From an uncultured Bacteroidota bacterium (GTDB taxonomy: Bacteria > Bacteroidota > Bacteroidia > Flavobacteriales_D > Crocinitomicaceae), in assembly GCA_937899625.1 (NCBI GenBank), contig CALCCB010000055.1:1-53967 (forward strand): a stretch of DNA of 53,967 nucleotides, in the 5' to 3' direction. The stretch's first letter is position 1; the number at the start of each line of letters is the position of its first letter. A program made the position numbers and the translations under genes. Below, in pieces: positions 1 through 7,755 of this stretch. The notes below the pieces were generated by a model. It saw only the letters and a list, made by a program, of their open reading frames with translations. It did no database searches and was not told the DNA's origin.

Positions 1-119
1 CATTCAATCGTATGAATAAACATGAGCTAGTGTCGCTCTCAAAATTGGAAATCCTTTTAAAAGATTGATCCAAACTTATTTGGCTTTCATAGAGTAACTT
101 GAATTAGTGCTAAAACGAT

Positions 120-150
120 TTTGTTGCTTTGCCTTCAAACCATATCTTTG
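120..150 (+). promoter_or_regulatory. Bacteroidetes-type promoter for the PNGase F-like gene
   Basis: A TTTG box at 120-123 is followed after 19 bases by TATCTTTG at 143-150, an exact match to the Bacteroidetes -7 consensus TAnnTTTG. The start codon at 165 lies 14 nt downstream, so the predicted leader is very short. The spacing fits the known -33/-7 arrangement of the phylum. Confidence 0.6.
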
Positions 151-164
151 GGGAAAATGACTCA

Positions 165-3100
165 ATGAAACAATCTTATTCACTTTTACTTTTTGGACTA
201 ATCTTTACATTTCAGTCCATTGCTCAGGATACAACCTGGGTTCAAACCTTCACCTTTGATTCAATTACAGCAAGACGTGGAAACTTTGAATTTCCTGCTG
301 AATTAAATGACAAACGATTTGAGAAAGTCTTGATGTACTATAAGCTAAAGTGTAGTCCTTTGACAACCTGGGATTCTTACAATTGTGGAGAATGGGATTA
401 CCTGACTTACACCAGAGTTTTTGATCATACAGGTCAGATGGATTCTGTAAGGAGAGACAGTGTCAAGTATCTTGCGAATTATTCCTCTCCTGCGGTGTAT
501 GAATTCAATCCTTCAGGCTATACCAACAGTGATACTTACACCTCAATGCAGTCGAAAATGTCTGGGCTTTCTGCCACTTATTCGAGCATATCAGGGACAA
601 TGAATGGAGTTAGTGATGCTCCTTTTGCTACATCTAATAAAGGCTCCAGAATGCAGTTTGTTATTTCCGCGACTGAATTATTGGCAGGTGGCATAACTCC
701 TGGAGAGTTGAAGTCTTTAACGTTGGATATAGCGACAATAGTTGGAAACGGAGAGATCATTAATCCAATGATCAATATAAAATCTACTACCTTAACCGAT
801 CTTTTTTCTTTTGAAGCAACAGGATTCACCAACGTATACAATTGGAACAGAAGTGCTCTGAATACTAATGCTTTGATTGCAGGTACGAACGAATTTATTT
901 TTCATCAGCCATTCAATTGGAACGGAACAGATAATTTGATCATTGAGTTAACGTTTGATCGACCGAATGAAAATGGAACTCAGATTGGTTTCAATATGGT
1001 CGATGCCTCTGGAAATGGTTTGTCGTATCCTTCAAAAAACGGTTCGATGAAGTTTGATGGAACGGATCAGGCATTACTTCAGCTTTCTGATTTTGATCTT
1101 GGAGACGAATTCACGATCTGTATGTGGGTAAAAGGTAATGGAAGTACTTCTACAAATACTTCAATTCTCGAGGCATATGATACCTTAAATAGACGAGTGA
1201 TCAACGTTCACTTGCCATGGAGCAATAACCGAATGTACTTCGATGCTGGCGAAGGTTCGGGTTATGATCGAATTGATATTGATATGAACGCTGGTGATAT
1301 TGATAATAACTGGGTTCACTGGGCATTTGTGAAGGATGCCGTGAATGGTGAAATGTTCATTTACAGGAATGGAGTTCAGTTTCATTATGGGAATGGTAAA
1401 AATTTGTCCGTTGGATATATCCATCGAATGGTTCTTGGACAAAACTGGAATGGAGCATACAAATGGAAAGGAAATATTGATGATTTCCAACTTTTTGACG
1501 TTGCTTTGGATGCGACAGCAATTGCAAACAATTACATGACTAAGGGAGATATTAATCACCCATTTTATTCGAATCTGCTTGTAAGTTATGATTTTGATGA
1601 CGATGAATATGCACAAGATCGATCCGCGAATAATTACATGTTGATGCCATCTGATTATGGGATGTTTGATTTTTCTCAATATCCTCAGGCTGGAATTCAG
1701 AATGTTGCGGTTAGACCACTTGTAGAATTTGGTCAGTCACTTTCACCAGCAACTTTTGAGGGGGTATTTGCAACGGAATATGCTAAACTGAAAGAGCCTC
1801 AGGTTGTATTTGAATTTGCGCAGGTTGCGAATCACTTTGAGATCGTCAATGCTTTCCTTGGGTTACCATCCGGAAATGAAGTGGTATATGATGAAAACAT
1901 GAACGTTGTGAGTTCAACACCATTCACTGGGGCATGGACAATTAACAACGAACAGGTGACGTATTATGAGGCGCCATTTGAGATCATCCATGATGTTGAG
2001 ATTGCCAGATATATAACGCCTTATGGAATTCAATTTGATCTTGGGCCACAAGGGTTTGCTTGGATCTATGATGTAACAGATTATCAGCACTATCTGAAGA
2101 ATACAGTAGATCTTGCCGCTCATAATACACAGGAATTGATCGATCTAAAGTTTGCATTCATTGAGGGTATTCCCCCAAGAGATGTGCATAAAAGAGAACC
2201 TGTATGGGCTGATTTCAGAAGTTACAACTTCGCGAATCTGGCGAATGACGTGGATCTTCAAAGTACTTCTGTTGAATTGTCCGACACTTCTGATATGTTC
2301 AAGATCAAAACAAGATTATCCGGACACGGACAAGTTGGAAATGGAGCTTGTTGCGAATGGGTACCAAATAATCATCAGATCAAATTGGATGGGGTTTCGA
2401 GATTTAACTGGAACATTTGGCAGACAACAGAATGTGGTGATAACCCGAATATTAGTCAGGGAGGAACATGGCCATATGCCAGAGAAGGTTGGTGTCCGGG
2501 AGACATGGTCAGAGAGAATGATTTTGACATGACACCTTATGTGAATCCTGGAACTACAGTTGATATTGATTATGCGATCAATCAGGTACCTGTTAGTGAC
2601 CCGGGTCAGGCAGGAGGAAATTATATCATGGCTTTTGACCTTATTTCCTATGGGGCTCCGAATCACCAGAATGATGCAGCCATCATTGATGTTTTGAACC
2701 CAAACAATTATGAGTACTTCAGTAAGTGGAATCCTACATGTTCCAATCCAAGAATTGTACTTCAGAACGCAGGAGAACAACCACTTACAAGCTGTATCAT
2801 TCGTTGTTGGATCACTTATGGAGACTGGATCGAATACCAATGGACAGGTAACCTTGGTTTCCTTGAAAAAGAGATCGTTGAGATTCCGGTAGATGATATC
2901 ACCTGGTGGCAGGACTATGAAGGGTTGATGACTTTTACCGCTCAAGTATATGCTGTAGAAGGTACTCAGGACCTTGACGAGTATCCAAACAATAATGTTA
3001 AATCTGTTAAGTTTTCTGCTCCTGAAGTGATCAATGGGCCTTTCTTTGTTTGGTTTACCACGAATAACAGGGCTAATGAAAACCAATGGAGATTGCAGGA

Positions 3101-3638
3101 TTCAGATGGTAATGTAATCTTCGAAAGAACTTCTTTGTTGAACAGTACTCAGTACAAAGACACGTTCGATCTGGTACCTGGATGTTACAGTATCATTATA
3201 GAAGATTCTGACCATGATGGAATATCGTTCTGGGCATCTGCTCAATATGAAGGAGAAACAGGTGGATCGTTCAGAGTTCGATTGGTTGGTGGATCGTATG
3301 CTGAGATCTTCCCAGGAGATTTTGGACATTATCACCGTTATGATTTCTCTGTAGGTTTTGGGGTTGGACTTGATGAAGAAGATCTTGATCATAAGATCGC
3401 AGTTATTCCAAATCCAAATAACGGACAATGTACAATTGAACTAAGTGGAAGCGTGAGTAATGACGCTCAATTGGAGATTCTCGATCTGTCAGGAAGAAAG
3501 ATCTACGGAGAAAAAATGATCTCGACAAGTAACTTCGCAGAGTCACACCTTGATCTTAGCTGGATTCCTTCTGGAAATTATATCGTTAAGATCATTACTG
3601 GAGAGAGGGTATATACTGAAAAGATGATCAAACAATAA
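165..3638 (+). CDS. Secreted PNGase F-like glycosidase with LamG domain and T9SS type A tail
   Basis: This protein of about 1157 residues is probably exported and surface-attached or released by T9SS. An N-terminal signal peptide ends near IAQD. A PNGase F-like N-terminal segment follows (residues about 40-95, with CGEWDYLTY), then a LamG/concanavalin-like domain (about 290-480, FTICMWVKG). The PNGase F C-terminal domain is near 695-800, with GHGQVGNGACCEW and a GGTW...GWCPGD block, and a type A sorting domain starts near IPNPNNG and ends in EKMIKQ. PNGase F family enzymes cleave N-glycans from glycoproteins; that role here is inferred from the fold. An in-frame TTG at 129 lies upstream of the promoter -7 box, so ATG 165 is preferred. 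A terminator follows directly. Confidence 0.85.
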   Translation: MKQSYSLLLFGLIFTFQSIAQDTTWVQTFTFDSITARRGNFEFPAELNDKRFEKVLMYYKLKCSPLTTWDSYNCGEWDYLTYTRVFDHTGQMDSVRRDSVKYLANYSSPAVYEFNPSGYTNSDTYTSMQSKMSGLSATYSSISGTMNGVSDAPFATSNKGSRMQFVISATELLAGGITPGELKSLTLDIATIVGNGEIINPMINIKSTTLTDLFSFEATGFTNVYNWNRSALNTNALIAGTNEFIFHQPFNWNGTDNLIIELTFDRPNENGTQIGFNMVDASGNGLSYPSKNGSMKFDGTDQALLQLSDFDLGDEFTICMWVKGNGSTSTNTSILEAYDTLNRRVINVHLPWSNNRMYFDAGEGSGYDRIDIDMNAGDIDNNWVHWAFVKDAVNGEMFIYRNGVQFHYGNGKNLSVGYIHRMVLGQNWNGAYKWKGNIDDFQLFDVALDATAIANNYMTKGDINHPFYSNLLVSYDFDDDEYAQDRSANNYMLMPSDYGMFDFSQYPQAGIQNVAVRPLVEFGQSLSPATFEGVFATEYAKLKEPQVVFEFAQVANHFEIVNAFLGLPSGNEVVYDENMNVVSSTPFTGAWTINNEQVTYYEAPFEIIHDVEIARYITPYGIQFDLGPQGFAWIYDVTDYQHYLKNTVDLAAHNTQELIDLKFAFIEGIPPRDVHKREPVWADFRSYNFANLANDVDLQSTSVELSDTSDMFKIKTRLSGHGQVGNGACCEWVPNNHQIKLDGVSRFNWNIWQTTECGDNPNISQGGTWPYAREGWCPGDMVRENDFDMTPYVNPGTTVDIDYAINQVPVSDPGQAGGNYIMAFDLISYGAPNHQNDAAIIDVLNPNNYEYFSKWNPTCSNPRIVLQNAGEQPLTSCIIRCWITYGDWIEYQWTGNLGFLEKEIVEIPVDDITWWQDYEGLMTFTAQVYAVEGTQDLDEYPNNNVKSVKFSAPEVINGPFFVWFTTNNRANENQWRLQDSDGNVIFERTSLLNSTQYKDTFDLVPGCYSIIIEDSDHDGISFWASAQYEGETGGSFRVRLVGGSYAEIFPGDFGHYHRYDFSVGFGVGLDEEDLDHKIAVIPNPNNGQCTIELSGSVSNDAQLEILDLSGRKIYGEKMISTSNFAESHLDLSWIPSGNYIVKIITGERVYTEKMIKQ

Positions 3639-3657
3639 TTGGTCTATAAATAGCACT

Positions 3658-3685
3658 AAGGGCGTCAGAATGGCGCCCTTTTTTG
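3658..3685 (+). terminator. Rho-independent terminator after the PNGase F-like gene
   Basis: AAGGGCG pairs with CGCCCTT around a short loop and is followed by a run of six Ts. It sits 20 nt after the stop codon at 3638. Confidence 0.85.
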
Positions 3686-3764
3686 TTAAACAAATGTTAT
3701 GAATTTCAAATATTATTCTCAGTAATAGGATAATGTTTATCTTGATTGGTAATCAAATTATTTT

Positions 3765-5288
3765 ATGTCACAACCCATACAAAACATCCAATTGGATTAC
3801 CTCACAATGGAGGATTACAAAGAATTAAAACAAGTAATGATCAGTGCTTACCAGTCCATGCCTGATGCCTATTGGAAAGAACATCATGTTCAGGCATTGA
3901 TCGATAAGTTTCCGGAAGGTCAGGTTGTGATTAAAATTGATGGTAAGATCGCTGGTTCTGCGTTGACGATCATAGTGAAAGATGAAGATGTTGAGGATCA
4001 GCATACCTACAAGGAAATAACAGGGAATTACTCGTTTAGTACCCACTCGAATAAAGGAGATCTTTTATATGGGGTTGATGTTTTCATCAAACCCGAATTC
4101 AGAGGATTACGATTAGGAAGAAGACTCTACGATTACCGTAAGGACTTGTGTGAAAAACTGAATTTGAAGGGGATTATTTTTGGAGGTAGAATTCCCAATT
4201 ACCACAAGTATGCTGCTGAGCTTTCTCCAAAACAATATCTGGACAAAGTGAAATCAAAGGAGATTCACGATCCCGTTCTTGATTTCCAGTTATCGAATGA
4301 TTTTCACCCGGTAAGAATCCTCAAAGGATATTTAGAAGGAGACGATGCGAGTAATGAATTTGCAGTAATGCTTCGATGGGATAATATTTTCTATGAAATA
4401 CCGGATGACAAGGCCAGGGTGTTGAAAAGAGTTGTTCGTATAGGTGCTGTCCAGTGGCAGATGAGACCGTATAATGATCTTGAAAGTATGTTGCTTCAGA
4501 TCGAGTATTTCGTAGATGCCTTGAGTGGTTATCGTTGTGATTTTGCTTTGTTTCCTGAGTTCTTCAACGCTCCTTTGATGGCTGAATTCAACCATTTGAA
4601 AGAAGTCGATGCAATTCGTAAGCTTGCGGAGTACACCCCTAAGATCGTGAATGCGATGGCTAAACTTTCAATATCATATAACATCAATATTATTGGAGGC
4701 AGTATGCCTGAAGTAATTGATGGCGATCTTTATAATGTAGGTTATCTCTTTAAAAGAGATGGAGGAGTCGACCGCTACGAAAAAATTCATGTTACTCCGG
4801 ATGAAGCCAAAGTATGGGCTTTAAAGGGAGGTAGCACAATAAGAACGTTCGATACCGATTGTGGTAAAATTGGAATTTTGATCTGTTACGATGTGGAATT
4901 CCCAGAATTATCACGTCTATTGGCAGATGATGGTATGGATATACTTTTTGTTCCTTTCTTGACGGATACTCAAAATGGATACTCCCGCGTGAGACACTGT
5001 GCACAAGCACGAGCAATCGAAAATGAATGTTATGTTGCAATAGCCGGAAGTGTAGGGAATTTACCTAATGTGCATAATATGGACATGCAATACGCTCAAT
5101 CGGTTGTATTTACACCTTGTGATTTCCAGTTCCCATCAAATGGGGTAAAGGCTGAGGCAACACCTAATACAGAAATGATCTTGGTTGCGGATGTAGACAT
5201 CGATTTGCTGCGAGAACTACATAGCTTGGGGAGTGTAAGAAATCTAAAAGACAGAAGGCTAGATGTTTTTTCGCTCACCAAAAAATGA
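3765..5288 (+). CDS. GNAT acetyltransferase / carbon-nitrogen hydrolase fusion protein
   Basis: This 507-residue two-domain protein is probably cytoplasmic. Residues 1 to about 190 look like a GNAT N-acetyltransferase domain, with the acetyl-CoA pyrophosphate loop around RGLRLGRRLYDYR. Residues about 225-507 form a nitrilase-superfamily amidohydrolase with the complete catalytic triad E265 (FPEFF), K340 (YEKIH) and C374 (ICYDVEFPE). Such fusions are known in Bacteroidota and other bacteria, but the substrate is not established; an amidase acting on an acylated or acylable amine is a reasonable guess. Its stop codon abuts that of the convergent acyltransferase gene, with no intergenic base. 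Confidence 0.9.
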   Translation: MSQPIQNIQLDYLTMEDYKELKQVMISAYQSMPDAYWKEHHVQALIDKFPEGQVVIKIDGKIAGSALTIIVKDEDVEDQHTYKEITGNYSFSTHSNKGDLLYGVDVFIKPEFRGLRLGRRLYDYRKDLCEKLNLKGIIFGGRIPNYHKYAAELSPKQYLDKVKSKEIHDPVLDFQLSNDFHPVRILKGYLEGDDASNEFAVMLRWDNIFYEIPDDKARVLKRVVRIGAVQWQMRPYNDLESMLLQIEYFVDALSGYRCDFALFPEFFNAPLMAEFNHLKEVDAIRKLAEYTPKIVNAMAKLSISYNINIIGGSMPEVIDGDLYNVGYLFKRDGGVDRYEKIHVTPDEAKVWALKGGSTIRTFDTDCGKIGILICYDVEFPELSRLLADDGMDILFVPFLTDTQNGYSRVRHCAQARAIENECYVAIAGSVGNLPNVHNMDMQYAQSVVFTPCDFQFPSNGVKAEATPNTEMILVADVDIDLLRELHSLGSVRNLKDRRLDVFSLTKK

Positions 5289-6404
5289 TCAGCGAAAATA
5301 TCGTTTTAATCGTAGTATAGGTCCTTCAAAGTAGTTCATACTTAGCGAAGCAATGATCCACGTGCTAGTGATCACAATTATCGCATGAATTATAAACTGA
5401 TAAATGCTTCCTGTCCCATCTGAAATATTTAACCATTGAAGACTATAATGGATGAAAATGCAATGGAACATATAAATGCCGTATGTTATTTTTCCACCTT
5501 TAGAGAAATAAGGAATATGATCTGCTTTGAAGAAGGATCTTTCTGAGTAGACCTGTTCAAGGACAATGAACAAAAAGAAAGATCCGGTTAGCAGTTTTTC
5601 TATAGATCTTAACTCGCTGGTAAATAATCTGGAGGATCCTAGAATTATTAAAATTCCCAAAAGATATATGAGGATGATGACCGATCTGGGGATCTTTTGA
5701 ATGAATTCCTTAAGTTGGAGATGTATGACAGCCCAGGCACCAAGCCCTCCAATACAGAGGTCTGAGATATTTGCCAAGCTGTGATAATACATGACTCTCT
5801 CGTCCTCAGCGTTGAAAAATCGGAAAATTACTGAGGAAAGAATTAGAACAAGGAAGATAAAAGGCCATCCATTGGCTTTTCTCAATGGTTTAAGTAAAAC
5901 CATCAGCAAGATCATGGAGATGTAAAATTGCTCCTCGATACTCACGGACCATGTGATTGTAAGAAAATTTAAAGGATCATTTATTCCGTTCCAGATCTCG
6001 TCAAGATTGGAAAGAAAGAAACTGTAGTTTAAAATGGAATGGTCCGTAGCAATACCACCAGGAAGCATTGGGAAAATTATAAAGCCGAAAATGACGATTA
6101 AACAATAAAGCGGCCAGATCCTGAGTATCCTTCGTAGCAAGAAATTCAGAGGTTTGATTTCTCCAGTTCTCTGGTGTTCAGTGAACAAAAGATAAAAGAT
6201 CAGAAATCCACTGAGCACAAAGAATAATCCTACACCATGATGTCCTTTGGATCCAAGAAAATAGATCGCTTTAAACGCATTATTCTCTGTAAATGCACTC
6301 CAAGACTCTTTACCTAAAGTGAAAATATGAAAGATCAGTACCCCAAGCGCTCCTATAAATCGAAGTCCATCAAGATTGGGGAGATGTATTTCTTTTGAGT
6401 TCAT
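5289..6404 (-). CDS. Acyltransferase family 3 (OafA/YrhL-like) membrane protein
   Basis: This 371-residue polytopic membrane protein has about ten hydrophobic segments. The family motifs are a conserved early histidine (H26, in LIFHIFTLG), GVGLFFVLSGFLI, and TWSVSIEEQFY in the middle. Acyltransferase-3 proteins O-acylate extracytoplasmic carbohydrates such as O-antigen, peptidoglycan or exopolysaccharide; which substrate this one uses cannot be read from the sequence. No glycan locus surrounds it. Its stop codon TGA (5289-5291, read on the minus strand) touches the stop of the convergent plus-strand gene. Start ATG 6404 gives the normal N-terminus, with the LDGLRFIGAL motif. Confidence 0.9.
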   Translation of the reverse strand: MNSKEIHLPNLDGLRFIGALGVLIFHIFTLGKESWSAFTENNAFKAIYFLGSKGHHGVGLFFVLSGFLIFYLLFTEHQRTGEIKPLNFLLRRILRIWPLYCLIVIFGFIIFPMLPGGIATDHSILNYSFFLSNLDEIWNGINDPLNFLTITWSVSIEEQFYISMILLMVLLKPLRKANGWPFIFLVLILSSVIFRFFNAEDERVMYYHSLANISDLCIGGLGAWAVIHLQLKEFIQKIPRSVIILIYLLGILIILGSSRLFTSELRSIEKLLTGSFFLFIVLEQVYSERSFFKADHIPYFSKGGKITYGIYMFHCIFIHYSLQWLNISDGTGSIYQFIIHAIIVITSTWIIASLSMNYFEGPILRLKRYFR

Positions 6405-6468
6405 TTTTGACTTGGATAAAACTAAGAAAACATTAAAGATTGTCAGACGTTGATTCCTTTTTCATGAC

Positions 6469-6476
6469 TACATTTG
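6469..6476 (+). promoter_or_regulatory. -7 promoter element upstream of lhgO
   Basis: TACATTTG matches the TAnnTTTG consensus exactly and ends 16 nt before the lhgO start codon. A TTG lies 16 nt upstream at 6450-6452 as a possible -33 box. Confidence 0.5.
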
Positions 6477-6492
6477 TCAAAAATTCAGAACT

Positions 6493-7704
6493 ATGACTTT
6501 TGATATAGCTATTGTTGGTGGTGGGATCGTAGGTGCAGCTACGTTCTATAAGCTTCAAAAAAGAAATCCAGATAAGAAGATCATTCTGATCGAAAAGATG
6601 GATAAACTGGCTGATCATCAAACAGGTCATAACTCTGGTGTGATCCACTCAGGTCTTTATTATAAGCCTGGATCGTTAAAAGCAAAAAATTGTATTCAGG
6701 GTAGACACGAACTGGTTGCATTTGCGGAAGAATACGGGGTCGATCACGATGTGTGCGGTAAAGTTGTTGTAGCAACAGATCAAAAGGAGCTGCCTTATTT
6801 GGAAAAGATTTTCAATACCGGTTTGGAGAATAAGATAGAAGGAATTGAGAAGATCTCTGCTGATCAGGTTAAGGAACATGAACCATACGTAGAGTCCATA
6901 GGAGGTATCTGGGTTCCATGCACTGGAATAATTGACTTCAGAGGAGCTACAGAGAAAATGGCTGAACTAGCATTGGCAGCTCAATCGGAAAGTCAAATGA
7001 AACTTGGTCATGAAGTGCTGGATATTGAAAGAGGTGAAGAATATTCGACGATCAAAACGAATAAAGGAGATTTCAAAGCGAAGTATCTCGTTTTCTGTGG
7101 TGGATTACAAGCTGACCGTCTTGCCAAAAAGGATGGAGTAGGATTGAAAGAGAAAGTAGTTGGATTCAGAGGTGATTACTATGAGTTGACAGATCAGGCG
7201 AAACATAAGGTAAAGAATTTGATCTATCCGGTTCCAAATCCAGATTTTCCGTTCTTAGGTGTGCACTTCACGCGTATGACAGACGGAGAGATCGAATGCG
7301 GTCCGAATGCTGTATTTACTTTCAAAAGAGAAGGGTATGGCAAAACAGATTTTTCTTGCAAAGACACATTTGATGCATTAACATATGGAGGGACTTGGAA
7401 ATTGTTCTTCAACAATATGACTTTTGGGATCAATGAATATCGAAGAGCGTTCTCAAAGCGTTTGTTCTTGAAAACACTTCAACGAATGATACCTTCCTTG
7501 ACAATGGATGATATTCATCCGGGAAGATCTGGTGTAAGAGCCCTATTGCTATCAAGAGACGGAGATACGCGCGATGATTTCAGAATCGAATATCACGGTC
7601 GATCGATCCACGTTTTAAATGCTCCGTCACCTGCGGCAACGGCTTCGCTTGCAATTGGTGGTTACATTGCTGACGAGGCTGAGAAACATTTTGGATTGAA
7701 ATAA
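6493..7704 (+). CDS. lhgO: L-2-hydroxyglutarate oxidase
   Basis: This 403-residue FAD-dependent enzyme belongs to the DAO/LhgO family. It oxidises L-2-hydroxyglutarate to 2-oxoglutarate, linked to lysine catabolism and metabolite repair. An N-terminal dinucleotide-binding motif GGGIVG lies at residues 9-14. The family-typical stretch HQTGHNSGVIHSGLYY follows, and the C-terminal block has HPGRSGVRA and the flavin-contact segment APSPAATASLAIG. Length agrees with the family. It is transcribed alone from its own promoter and converges with the gene ending at 7756. No lysine-degradation genes are nearby. Confidence 0.92.
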   Translation: MTFDIAIVGGGIVGAATFYKLQKRNPDKKIILIEKMDKLADHQTGHNSGVIHSGLYYKPGSLKAKNCIQGRHELVAFAEEYGVDHDVCGKVVVATDQKELPYLEKIFNTGLENKIEGIEKISADQVKEHEPYVESIGGIWVPCTGIIDFRGATEKMAELALAAQSESQMKLGHEVLDIERGEEYSTIKTNKGDFKAKYLVFCGGLQADRLAKKDGVGLKEKVVGFRGDYYELTDQAKHKVKNLIYPVPNPDFPFLGVHFTRMTDGEIECGPNAVFTFKREGYGKTDFSCKDTFDALTYGGTWKLFFNNMTFGINEYRRAFSKRLFLKTLQRMIPSLTMDDIHPGRSGVRALLLSRDGDTRDDFRIEYHGRSIHVLNAPSPAATASLAIGGYIADEAEKHFGLK

Positions 7705-7755
7705 TATTTCAGAGACGATTTACTCAGAATTTATTGTCTGTTCGATACAGAAATC

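Noticed and set aside
3-68. Open frame reading into the window from the left edge (about 21 residues ending in KLEILLKD).
   Set aside because: It could be the 3' end of an upstream gene, but it is too short to show any family or coding signal. The region 1-119 otherwise holds nothing recognisable.
2316-3086. 256-residue open frame on the minus strand.
   Set aside because: It lies wholly inside the PNGase F-like gene, has no recognisable domain and no promoter, and is an antisense shadow of that gene.
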